Shown: piece by piece, positions 1-5,675 of the stretch
How positions within the stretch are numbered: the first letter of the stretch is position 1
How the letters are laid out: the number at the start of each line of letters is the position of its first letter
Origin: Candidatus Saccharibacteria bacterium CG10_big_fil_rev_8_21_14_0_10_47_8
GTDB taxonomy: Bacteria > Patescibacteriota > Saccharimonadia > Saccharimonadales > UBA10212
DNA: 7,312 nt
NCBI GenBank assembly: GCA_002793885.1
Contig: PFEG01000010.1
Location: 10,900 to 18,211 of the forward strand
Direction of reading: 5' to 3'
Notes under the pieces: generated by a model
Database searches by the model: none
The model's input: only the letters and a program-made list of their open reading frames with translations
Told to the model about the DNA's origin: nothing
Program-made: the position numbers and the translations under genes

Positions 1-36
1 GGCGGCAAAAATTGCGGTTTGTGTCTGCTCTGTCAT
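1..36 (-). CDS. 5' end of an unidentified gene (12 codons, runs off the left edge)
   Basis: An ATG at 36-34 opens a frame that stays open to the window edge and reads MTEQTQTAIFAA. Its ATG overlaps the TGA stop of the preceding gene in the classic ATGA arrangement (4-nt overlap), which normally means translational coupling within an operon. The upstream bases are A-rich with no clear Shine-Dalgarno sequence, in keeping with a start served by ribosomes finishing the previous gene. Twelve residues are too few to assign a family. The call rests on the overlap and the open frame; the alternative is a chance ATG. Confidence 0.5.
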   Translation of the reverse strand, partial: MTEQTQTAIFAA

Positions 37-479
37 AGTTTTATTTTATCTAAATTTCCATTAAGCATTAAACAGTTCATGGCTCGAATCTCTTCGTAAA
101 CCGGCATATCTTCATGCACATTATTTAAAACAAATATGGGTTTTCTTAAATGAAATGCGAGTCCCATTTCCATCAAAACATTAGCGCCAATATAGCCCTT
201 TATTCCTCGTTTTTCATCATTGACGACCAAGATAGCATCGCCTGAAACTATTTTGTCAAAGTGATTTCTCATTAAATAAGTTTTACGCTTATATCCACTA
301 GGATCTTTGTACCAAATTCTATAGTCGTCGGCGTTAAAGTTTTTGGTTTTTTTCATTTTTCCAAGCGTTACCGGAACCATTGTTTTATAGCCCATCGCCC
401 GTAGCTGTTGCGCAATCATATGTGCATGTTCATAAAAATTAGCACTAGAGCACAAGACAATTGTGATCTTTTTAGCCAT
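33..479 (-). CDS. nucleoside 2-deoxyribosyltransferase-like / SLOG-type Rossmann protein
   Basis: A 148-aa protein starting MAKKITIVLCSS. It looks like a small Rossmann-like domain: a first beta strand (KITIVLCSSANF) followed by a helix, a central strand with an acidic turn (SGDAILVVND, about residues 79-88), then a glycine-glutamate helix (GANVLMEMGLAFHLRKP, about 97-113) and another strand (IFVLNN). The GxxxxxEMGxA pattern resembles the segment carrying the catalytic Glu in nucleoside 2-deoxyribosyltransferases and the ligand loop of SLOG/LOG-like proteins, which cleave or bind N-glycosidic nucleotides. The exact substrate cannot be read. The frame is open upstream to 587, but the ATG at 479 is preferred because the conserved fold starts there and it overlaps mpg by 8 nt. 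There is no strong Shine-Dalgarno sequence. A possible internal promoter lies just upstream, so the gene may be coupled to mpg, separately transcribed, or both. Confidence 0.75.
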   Translation of the reverse strand: MAKKITIVLCSSANFYEHAHMIAQQLRAMGYKTMVPVTLGKMKKTKNFNADDYRIWYKDPSGYKRKTYLMRNHFDKIVSGDAILVVNDEKRGIKGYIGANVLMEMGLAFHLRKPIFVLNNVHEDMPVYEEIRAMNCLMLNGNLDKIKL

Positions 480-1155
480 CGTGGTTCTTATTATACTTCG
501 AGACGAATTGGTTGTCTTTAATATAAAACCGCCAGGGCATTTGCGTAGCTTCTTTAATACCGATGCGCGGGCTAGCCACAATATCACTGGCCTTGAGGGG
601 TTCTTTGGCGGCTTCCAGCCAAATGCTTGACCCGTTAAGCATTTTTCCCGATAGTGACGTGTCTGTTATTCCCAAGGCTTGAGTTAATTTTGCCGGCCCA
701 TTAGCCAGATTTTTTATATCTGTTATACCACTAATGTGAGAGGTCAGACCTCTCACATTAGTATCTGTTATATGTTGGTTATACAAGTTGTACAAGGTCG
801 GACCTTGTACAGGACCATATCGATTATTAAACATTACTTCTATGCCCTCTAGCGGCTCGGCAGCACGCAGTAGTACCGCCTCCCCTACCCCCTTTTGTCC
901 GACTACTATATTCACGCAGTAGTGCATGCCGTAGGTAAAATATACGTATAATCTGCCGCCCTCTTCAAACATCGGTGCGGTACGAGTCGTCATACCTCGA
1001 AAACTATGGCTGGCCGGGTCGTCCTGGTGGTAGGCTTCTGTTTCGACAATTTTTAGTTTTAGTATTCCATCAGGCAGCTTGCGATATAAGTAGCATCCTA
1101 AAAGTAGCGGCGCCGCCTCGAGTGAACTTTTAGTCAGTATTTCCTGTATCTTCAT
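472..1155 (-). CDS. mpg: 3-methyladenine DNA glycosylase, AAG/MPG family
   Basis: A 227-aa base-excision repair enzyme that flips out alkylated or deaminated purines and cleaves their N-glycosidic bond. Family landmarks in order: LLLGCYLYR (18-25); the active-site strand IVETEAYHQDDPASHSFRG (36-54), where Glu38 matches the water-activating Glu (E125 in human AAG) and Tyr42 and His50 match base-pocket residues; the PMF...GGRLYVYFTYGMHYCVNIV stretch (61-84); VLLRAAEPLEGIE (94-106); NGPAKLTQALGI (152-163); and ASPRIGI...PWRF (194-210). The ATG at 1155 is chosen because homology begins there; the frame is open further upstream, but that stretch contains a terminator-like hairpin and looks non-coding. 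No Shine-Dalgarno sequence is evident. Residues about 112-147 form a loop longer than in relatives such as the Bacillus enzyme, and its DNA contains two palindromes. The 3' end overlaps the next gene by 8 nt. Confidence 0.93.
   Translation of the reverse strand: MKIQEILTKSSLEAAPLLLGCYLYRKLPDGILKLKIVETEAYHQDDPASHSFRGMTTRTAPMFEEGGRLYVYFTYGMHYCVNIVVGQKGVGEAVLLRAAEPLEGIEVMFNNRYGPVQGPTLYNLYNQHITDTNVRGLTSHISGITDIKNLANGPAKLTQALGITDTSLSGKMLNGSSIWLEAAKEPLKASDIVASPRIGIKEATQMPWRFYIKDNQFVSKYNKNHDG
490..518 (-). promoter_or_regulatory. candidate sigma70-type promoter inside the 3' end of mpg
   Basis: On the minus strand, AAGACA (518-513, 4 of 6 matches to TTGACA) is followed after exactly 17 nt by TATAAT (495-490, perfect). 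Transcription would start near 483, only about 4 nt before the ATG at 479, giving a nearly leaderless mRNA. The box lies within the last codons of mpg, so chance cannot be excluded; the perfect -10 and exact spacing favour it. Confidence 0.45.
717..772. repeat. 31-bp perfect palindrome flanked by 11-bp direct repeats, inside mpg
   Basis: TATCTGTTATA occurs at 717-727 and again at 762-772. Between them, 731-761 is a perfect inverted repeat: 15-bp arm CTAATGTGAGAGGTC, one central A, then GACCTCTCACATTAG. The repeat period is 45 bp, exactly 15 codons, so mpg stays in frame; in the protein the tripeptide ITD appears twice (129-131 and 144-146) around TNVRGLTSHISG. The arrangement resembles a small palindromic element with a target duplication inside a protein-coding gene, comparable to Rickettsia palindromic elements. 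The structure is directly visible; mobility is inferred. Confidence 0.75.
789..811. repeat. 23-bp perfect palindrome inside mpg, second GGTC-N-GACC element
   Basis: An 11-bp arm TGTACAAGGTC (789-799), one central G (800), and the complementary arm GACCTTGTACA (801-811). The core AGGTC-N-GACCT is shared with the larger palindrome 30 bp away, while the outer arms differ. It encodes part of the same extended loop (GPVQGPTLYNLYN, residues 114-126), itself made of short tandem duplications: GGTCC is repeated 12 nt apart, and TTGTACAAC is followed by TTGTATAAC on the coding strand. Confidence 0.65.
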
Positions 1156-1226
1156 TACAAGACTAATGTCATGGCACACGTCTCGCACTTGGATGTAGCA
1201 CAAGACGCCAGTGAAACACGGACTGA

Positions 1227-1258
1227 ACTGTATAAAAAAATACAGTGAGGGAGCACTG
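1227..1258 (-). terminator. intrinsic terminator downstream of lysS, overlapping a poly-T-loop palindrome
   Basis: On the minus strand the 5' arm CAGTG (1258-1254), loop CTCCCT and 3' arm CACTG (1247-1243) are followed by TA and seven T (1240-1234). This is a short intrinsic terminator 84 nt after the lysS stop. The T run is itself the loop of a second perfect inverted repeat, ACTGTAT (1246-1240) with ATACAGT (1233-1227), so the 3' arm of the terminator could re-pair with sequence downstream. The stem is only 5 bp, so efficiency is uncertain. It most likely separates lysS from mpg. No convincing promoter for mpg was found between here and 1155. Confidence 0.6.
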
Positions 1259-1286
1259 GAGCTGGCAACGCCGCAATGCGCCAAAT

Positions 1287-1325
1287 GCCACTGGTGCAGC
1301 CAGCTTGGCTGGCTGGCAGAGTGGC
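1287..1325 (-). other. strong stem-loop in the lysS-mpg spacer (187 bp, otherwise no gene)
   Basis: In minus-strand RNA, an outer 6-bp stem GCCACT/AGTGGC (1325-1320 with 1292-1287) encloses a 4x4 internal loop and an inner 8-bp stem CAGCCAGC/GCTGGCTG with a three-base loop CAA. It begins 17 nt after the lysS stop codon and precedes the terminator at 1258-1227. No T run follows it directly, so it is not itself a canonical terminator. It may protect the lysS mRNA 3' end or belong to a small structured RNA; the sequence does not decide. The rest of the spacer, to the mpg start, shows nothing recognisable. Confidence 0.45.
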
Positions 1326-1341
1326 GGTGCGAAGTGCGTCC

Positions 1342-2871
1342 TCAGGCTTCAAGGCGAAGGCGTTTAATTAACCAATCACGCGGCAAAATTGATAAAAACC
1401 AGCCAGCCCGCGGGCCAAAATCTTTACCTATCAGAGCCCGGTAAAGCGGCGTGAATAGTTGCTGGGAACTAAGGTTATCTGACTCTTTAAATTCGTAAAT
1501 GGCTTTATGGAACCACTCGCCGTCGGCACCGTCCAGCATCTTGACAATTTTGTCAGCCAATCGATTCAAATATTGCTTCTGCTCGTCGCTAAATTGGCTG
1601 GCATCTACTTTTTGGGCTAGCTCGAATTTGACTTCTTCAGGCGCCCACTTGAATAGCCATTGCTCAATGAACTTAAGTTCAGCCTTAATAACTTTGGCCT
1701 CTTTCTCAACTGCATCAGCATGTTCGGTGCGTTTAACAACCTCAAGAGTTGCGTCGGCATCTTTCAAAGAAGCTTGATAACTAGCAACCAGGTGCGAGAA
1801 CGGCACACTGCTGACAGTATTTTCAAAACCGTTAGTAGATAGTTCTACGAGCTTTCTTTCGTCTTCGGATTTGCCAGGTTTTGCCAACAGCGCGGCGAAT
1901 TCATCAATCAACCGCACTACTCCGCCCTGCGGATCAAAAAACAACTGTTTATCCGGCGAATAGCGCAAAATAAAGTAACGGGCGACTTCTGGCGGCAAAA
2001 CCGTCACAACTTCACTCATTAAAATGCCGTTACCTTTGCTGGCGCTCATTTTTTTGGTATCGCCGGCTCGGTTCACAAAATCATAAGGTATTGGTAGTGG
2101 TGCGGGTGCGCTAAAAATCTCTTTCATCAGCGCCGCGCCAGTGTCGTAGCTACCGCCTTTGGTAGCATGATCGCGGCCAAAAGGCTCCACGGCAACTTTG
2201 AGCAGCCACCAACGGGCCGGCCAATCCAGCCGCCAGTTCAATTTAACTTCGCCGGCACAATAATCGGTAGTCTGCTCTTTGTCATCGGCATCCAGATAGG
2301 TAATTCTTTTTGCCTTGGTGTCGATTAATACAAAGCGGCGACTTTTTAAGTAACCGTCTTCGTTTACCTGGATAGGCGCCCAGTCTTTTTCTAATTTTCG
2401 GCCGGAAACTTTTTCTAAAACCCCACGGACTCTAGGCAGGTTTTGTAAGGTTTTTTCAATTGCCTCTGTAAAAAAACCCTCGCGGTATTTTTCGTGGCTG
2501 CGGGCTAAATCAATCTTAATACCCAGTTTGTCTACACTGTCCAAAAAATCTTTAAGCGCATAATCGGCATACGATTGGCCAGACCCGTCTGGCGCCGGCA
2601 TATCACATAGCGGCTTGCCCAGATATTTTTTGTAATCTGCCGGCAAGTTGGTTGGTACTTTCCTAAAGCCGTCCAGATCGTCTACAAAATGTATGTGGCG
2701 AGCCCGACGCCCTCGCCGTTCCAGTTCTTGCTTAACGGCGTCACAAGTGATAATTTCACGAAGATAACCCATGTGATAGCTACCCGATGGCGAAATACCA
2801 GATTCAATAATTATCTCACCTTCGGGGTGACGAGTGATAATCTCATCAATAATTTTATTCAACCACTGCAT
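1342..2871 (-). CDS. lysS: lysyl-tRNA synthetase, class I (archaeal type)
   Basis: A 509-aa enzyme that charges tRNA-Lys with lysine. It is the class I form, unrelated to the usual bacterial class II LysRS. The N-terminal Rossmann catalytic core carries the HIGH-like signature SGSYHMGYLRE (29-39), followed by the HFVDDLDGFRKVP strand (61-73), the class I LysRS GRDHATKGGSYDTG block (232-245), and the KMSKS loop KKMSASKGNG (273-282). The alpha-helical anticodon-binding part follows to residue 509. Length matches the family, usually somewhat over 500 aa. The ATG at 2871 lies 4 residues before the first helix and lacks a Shine-Dalgarno sequence. Upstream greA ends at its own terminator, so lysS probably has its own promoter; only a poor candidate -10 (TATAAC, 2938-2933) is visible. 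The stop is TGA, so the standard reading of UGA applies. Class I LysRS occurs in archaea and scattered bacteria including alphaproteobacteria and spirochaetes. Confidence 0.96.
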   Translation of the reverse strand: MQWLNKIIDEIITRHPEGEIIIESGISPSGSYHMGYLREIITCDAVKQELERRGRRARHIHFVDDLDGFRKVPTNLPADYKKYLGKPLCDMPAPDGSGQSYADYALKDFLDSVDKLGIKIDLARSHEKYREGFFTEAIEKTLQNLPRVRGVLEKVSGRKLEKDWAPIQVNEDGYLKSRRFVLIDTKAKRITYLDADDKEQTTDYCAGEVKLNWRLDWPARWWLLKVAVEPFGRDHATKGGSYDTGAALMKEIFSAPAPLPIPYDFVNRAGDTKKMSASKGNGILMSEVVTVLPPEVARYFILRYSPDKQLFFDPQGGVVRLIDEFAALLAKPGKSEDERKLVELSTNGFENTVSSVPFSHLVASYQASLKDADATLEVVKRTEHADAVEKEAKVIKAELKFIEQWLFKWAPEEVKFELAQKVDASQFSDEQKQYLNRLADKIVKMLDGADGEWFHKAIYEFKESDNLSSQQLFTPLYRALIGKDFGPRAGWFLSILPRDWLIKRLRLEA

Positions 2872-2992
2872 AACTACATTTTACATTTATCAATCCACAT
2901 TTAACATTGATTTATCAGGTAACATTTATCAGTTATATCTGCAGTGGAAAATGGCAAATGTAAATTCAATGAAAAATGCTAAATGAAAAATG
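2872..2992. repeat. AT-rich intergenic region of degenerate CATTT/AAATG repeats
   Basis: On the plus strand the lysS-proximal half carries three related copies around ACATTTATCA (2881-2892, 2904-2918, 2920-2932). The greA-proximal half carries AAATG-type units every 7-8 nt from 2949 to 2992. The two halves are roughly inverted with respect to each other; for example CATTTAACATT (2898-2908) pairs with AATGCTAAATG (2975-2985) over 11 positions with a single G-U wobble in minus-strand RNA. The lysS 5' leader could therefore fold into a long imperfect hairpin. It contains many in-phase and out-of-phase ATG and stop triplets and no convincing gene. Confidence 0.5.
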
Positions 2993-3018
2993 AAAAATCT
3001 AAATCGCCTACGATTTAG
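2993..3018 (-). terminator. intrinsic terminator of greA
   Basis: On the minus strand a perfect 8-bp stem CTAAATCG/CGATTTAG (3018-3011 with 3006-2999) with loop TAGG is followed by A and five T (2998-2993). The 5' arm includes the greA stop codon TAA, so termination follows the coding sequence at once. The stem is moderately AT-rich but has no mismatch. This makes greA the end of its transcript and implies a separate promoter for lysS. Confidence 0.75.
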
Positions 3019-3461
3019 CTGATGTCGGCGATTTTGTAGACAGTATCTTTGATTGTCACCGTCTCACCCTCTTTTTTGCCAAGCAGAGCCTGGCCAATGG
3101 GTGACTCATCACTAACCTTGCCATGCAACGGGTCAGCTTCTATGGTGCCCACCACTTGAAAGACCTTTGTGGCGCCGCTGCTCTTAAGTTTTACCGAAGA
3201 TCCAAGTTGGACTTTATTGTCACCTTTGGGTTTTTTAATAACCTGGGCATTTTGAATAATGTGCTCTACTTCGCTAATGCGCACTTCTAGGCGATCTTGC
3301 TCTTCGCGAGCAGTCTGATACTCGGCGTTCTCGCTTAAATCACCCAACTCACGGGCTGATTTGATACGCTCGGCTACCGGGCCGCGCTCGGCAAGCAAAG
3401 ATTCATGCTCGGTTTTGAGCTCATCAATGCCGGCTTGGGTTAAATGGAATAATTTTTTCAT
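3015..3461 (-). CDS. greA: transcription elongation factor GreA
   Basis: A 148-aa factor that enters the RNA polymerase secondary channel and stimulates cleavage of backtracked transcripts. Residues 1 to about 75 form the antiparallel coiled coil with the tip motif ARELGDLSENAEYQTARE (36-53), whose Asp41 and Glu44 are the acidic residues that position the catalytic magnesium. Residues about 80-148 form the FKBP-like domain with the family block VVGTIEADPLHGKVSDESPI (103-122) and GQALLGKKEGE (123-133). It is about 10 residues shorter than the E. coli protein, mostly at the C-terminus. The start MKKLFHLT fits the family. The gene has its own extended -10 promoter and terminator, so it is probably monocistronic. 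A T/A-rich 5' end with no clear Shine-Dalgarno sequence precedes the ATG. Confidence 0.96.
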   Translation of the reverse strand: MKKLFHLTQAGIDELKTEHESLLAERGPVAERIKSARELGDLSENAEYQTAREEQDRLEVRISEVEHIIQNAQVIKKPKGDNKVQLGSSVKLKSSGATKVFQVVGTIEADPLHGKVSDESPIGQALLGKKEGETVTIKDTVYKIADIS

Positions 3462-3540
3462 AACTACTTAAAATATACCTGCGAAATTATTGAATAACGC
3501 TTATCTGTTCTTACGACGACTTACTTCTAAAATCGGACTA

Positions 3541-3549
3541 ATTATAGCA
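3541..3549 (-). promoter_or_regulatory. extended -10 promoter for greA
   Basis: TGCTATAAT on the minus strand (3549-3541) is a perfect -10 hexamer (3546-3541) with the TG extension one base upstream, lying just past the proS TAG stop. A weak -35 (TAGCCA, 4 of 6) sits 17 nt upstream inside the end of proS. Transcription would start near 3534, giving a greA leader of about 70 nt. No terminator is visible between proS and greA, so read-through from proS may add to expression. Confidence 0.6.
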
Positions 3550-3552
3550 ACC

Positions 3553-4812
3553 CTACTGGTTGTTGGCTATAGTTTCGACTAGTTTATCAAGCCTAATTAA
3601 CTGCGTAGACTCAGAGGTACGGTTTTTAAGCTCGGCAGAACCCTCTTGCAGTGATTTTTGGCTGACTACCAACCGAAGTGGCAAGCCCATAAGATCGGCG
3701 TCGGCGAACATCTCGCCAGCGCTTGCGTCTCGCCGGTCATCATATAATACTTTAACGCCCGCCTCTGTCAACTCATTATAAGTTTTTTCGGCAGCCCTTA
3801 CAGTGTCCTGGGCGTCGCCCAGCCGCGCCAGATAGATCTTAAATGGCGCTACAGCTTCCGGCCAAATCAAGCCTTTATCATCGCTTAGTAGTTCGGCGAT
3901 GGTACCCATAACCCGACTGATACCAATTCCGTAGCAACCCATAATAAGTTCTACTGATTTGCCCTGCTTATCAAGTACTTTAAGCCCAAAAGGTTCTGAA
4001 AACTTGGTTCCTAAATTAAAGATATTACCAACTTCAATCGCCCTAACCTCTTCTAATTCGTTCCGTGTAAGGTCTAGGTCTTTAATAACTTCATCATTAA
4101 AAACTTCTTTGTTGATTGCTATTTTCTTTTTCCGGTCAAGATAAATAGTATCTTCGCCTGCCTTTGAGAGTGTCTGAAATTCGTGGCTATATTTACTAAA
4201 ACTACCACCGCTAGCAGAGGTTAGGAATGTCTGGCCGCCAATGCCTAAACGGTCGAATATTTTTTGGTAGGCTAGTTTGGCCTTTTCGTAAAAAGCCTTG
4301 TGCTGCTCTTCGGAGATGGCATACGAATACATATCTTTCATTAAAAATTCGCGTCCTCGCATCAAGCCGCTTTTAGATCGCAGCTCGTTTCTGAATTTTG
4401 TTTGAATTTGATACGGAGCAATCGGCAAATCCCTGTAAGAATTTATAAAGTTTTTGAGAAGTGGTGACAGATTTTCTTCGTGGGAGAAGCCAAGGCCAAG
4501 CTCGGTACCATTAACCAGCCACGTTTTAAACCAATCATCAACAACCTTGTCGTCCCAACGGCCGGTTTTTTCATAGCGTTCTTTGATCTGTAACGCTGGC
4601 ATCAAAATTTCCTGGCCGCCGATAGCGTCTATTTCCTTACGGATAATATTCGCAATATTATTTAAAACCTTCAACCCAAGGGGCAAAAAGGTATAGACCC
4701 CGGCCATTTCCTTATGAATGTAACCGGCCCGGATCAAAAGCTGGGCATTGCGGGCCGTTTCGTCGGATGGTGCATCACGCCTTGTTTTTACAAATAGTTG
4801 GCTTCTTCTCAT
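3553..4812 (-). CDS. proS: prolyl-tRNA synthetase, bacterial type without the INS editing domain
   Basis: A 419-aa class II synthetase that activates proline and charges tRNA-Pro. Motif 1 ends at GGQEILMPAL (65-74), GFSHEE (108-113) follows, motif 2 is FRNELR...RGREFLMKDMYSY (140-164), and motif 3 is MGCYGIGISR (291-300). A C-terminal HGTP anticodon-binding domain runs from about 323 to 410. E. coli ProRS has 572 residues because about 180 residues of a cis-editing (INS) domain lie between motifs 2 and 3. Here only about 40 residues join HEFQTLSKAGEDTIYLD to EVGNIFNLGTKFS, so the domain is absent and hydrolysis of Ala-tRNA-Pro would need a separate factor or go undone. The ATG is 10 nt after the proB-like stop with a weak AGG upstream; the two genes form an operon. 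Expression is probably set by the proline-codon attenuator ahead of the kinase gene. Confidence 0.96.
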   Translation of the reverse strand: MRRSQLFVKTRRDAPSDETARNAQLLIRAGYIHKEMAGVYTFLPLGLKVLNNIANIIRKEIDAIGGQEILMPALQIKERYEKTGRWDDKVVDDWFKTWLVNGTELGLGFSHEENLSPLLKNFINSYRDLPIAPYQIQTKFRNELRSKSGLMRGREFLMKDMYSYAISEEQHKAFYEKAKLAYQKIFDRLGIGGQTFLTSASGGSFSKYSHEFQTLSKAGEDTIYLDRKKKIAINKEVFNDEVIKDLDLTRNELEEVRAIEVGNIFNLGTKFSEPFGLKVLDKQGKSVELIMGCYGIGISRVMGTIAELLSDDKGLIWPEAVAPFKIYLARLGDAQDTVRAAEKTYNELTEAGVKVLYDDRRDASAGEMFADADLMGLPLRLVVSQKSLQEGSAELKNRTSESTQLIRLDKLVETIANNQ

Positions 4813-4822
4813 CTTATGCCTA

Positions 4823-5641
4823 TCATTCTACATTGTCTTGGGGCTTTGCCACAAAATGAGTTCCAATTTCACCATTTATAGCTTTGCTGATGGCATCCCT
4901 TTGCCTGCCATCAGCTAACCACATATCAATACCTGCTTTAGTTGTTAAATCTGCCGCGGCAAGCTTAGATGTCATACCACCGTTACTAATTTCAGCAGGA
5001 TCATCATCTACCAGATGTCGAACCAGATCTATGTCGTGCACTACAGCTACCCTGCTGGAGGGGTCATTCTTGTCTACGCATAGTCCTCCTGGTGACGCCG
5101 AAAGAGCTACTAGCCCAGTAACTCTACCAAACATCTCGGACTCTTGGATCGCTACCGCTAAAGTAGCTGCTAGTAAGTCGTTATCACCAAAAGCAATCTC
5201 TTCGTGAGTAACGGCATCGTTCTCGTTAATTACTGGTAAGTCCCCATGTTCAAGCATTGTATAAATAGTTTTAAGTGCTTCTTGTTTTTCACGCTGATTT
5301 TCCACTAACTCACGACGGGTTAGAAGCATTCCACCGATCACCCTTTCTTCAATGTGTTCATCCCAAATACTTAGCAGGTGCAGCCAACCAATACACGCTA
5401 GTCGCTGAAGCTCTGGCATCTCAGCAGTTTTACTGGGGCGATTCTCAATTCCAACCCTTGACATACCCGCTCTAATGCCACCAGAGGTCACCAAAATTGG
5501 GTTATCTTTTTTGATAGCCAAACTAGTAATTTGTTCTCCAATAGTCTGAAAATTTATTTGTGGTTTTTGGACTTGGCCGTTTTCTCCCCATAACACATCG
5601 CTGCTCACTTTAATCATTAAAGTATCAATCGCTTTCTTCAT
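4823..5641 (-). CDS. proB: glutamate 5-kinase-like amino acid kinase, lacking the PUA domain
   Basis: A 272-aa amino acid kinase-fold protein. Glutamate 5-kinase phosphorylates glutamate, the first step from glutamate to proline. Matches to ProB: Lys11 in MIKVSSDVLW, VTSGGIRAG (51-59), MLLTRRELVENQ (105-116), PVINENDAVTHEEIAFGDND (136-155), the lysine block NGGMTSKLAAADLTTKAGID (220-239), and a closing GTHF. Two oddities: the P-loop-like KxGTS/KxGSS reads KVSSD, with Gly replaced by Ser, and the nucleotide-site TDxxGLY is replaced by SASPGGLC (181-188), losing the Thr-Asp pair. The C-terminal PUA domain of E. coli ProB (367 aa) is absent. The ATG at 5641 is chosen over an in-frame GTG at 5662 because AAGAAGG (5654-5648) lies 6 nt ahead of it. 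Its place behind a proline-codon leader and before proS supports a proline role; no proA or proC is seen here. Altered substrate or regulatory use is possible. Confidence 0.8.
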   Translation of the reverse strand: MKKAIDTLMIKVSSDVLWGENGQVQKPQINFQTIGEQITSLAIKKDNPILVTSGGIRAGMSRVGIENRPSKTAEMPELQRLACIGWLHLLSIWDEHIEERVIGGMLLTRRELVENQREKQEALKTIYTMLEHGDLPVINENDAVTHEEIAFGDNDLLAATLAVAIQESEMFGRVTGLVALSASPGGLCVDKNDPSSRVAVVHDIDLVRHLVDDDPAEISNGGMTSKLAAADLTTKAGIDMWLADGRQRDAISKAINGEIGTHFVAKPQDNVE

Positions 5642-5675
5642 GTTCCGCCTTCTTGTTATCACAGACTATAAGCAT

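Noticed and set aside
480..587. N-terminal extension of the deoxyribosyltransferase-like gene to 587.
   Set aside because: The extension lies entirely over the conserved C-terminal coding part of mpg and is a basic, low-homology peptide; the fold starts at the ATG at 479.
1227..1246. Possible LexA/SOS box before the DNA-repair gene mpg (ACTGTAT...ATACAGT).
   Set aside because: The spacing is CTGT-N10-ACAG, two bases longer than the enterobacterial CTGT-N8-ACAG site. The T run is explained by the terminator, and no promoter is seen around it.
1156..1284. N-terminal extension of mpg to 1284.
   Set aside because: AAG-family homology starts right after the ATG at 1155, and the extension would begin upstream of the terminator hairpin and read across it.
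1155..1352. 65-codon minus-strand frame filling the lysS-mpg spacer, overlapping lysS by 11 nt and touching the mpg ATG (TAATG).
   Set aside because: The junctions look operon-like, but the frame runs through the stem-loop and the intrinsic terminator. Its protein is rich in Ala, Ser and Cys without any recognisable fold, and there is no ribosome binding site.
1211..1444. Plus-strand reading frames, here and opposite lysS, proS, the kinase gene and rseP.
   Set aside because: All lie opposite well-supported minus-strand genes, or opposite spacer structure, and show no recognisable domains.
2091..2123. LysRS contains FSAPAPLPIP, almost the same as FSALPAPLPI in the leader peptide.
   Set aside because: The codons differ at most third positions and the flanks are unrelated, so it looks like protein-level coincidence and not copied DNA.
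5642..5662. Upstream in-frame GTG start adding 7 residues (MITRRRN) to the kinase.
   Set aside because: The ATG at 5641 has AAGAAGG 6 nt before it, and ProB homology starts shortly after; the GTG has no ribosome binding site.
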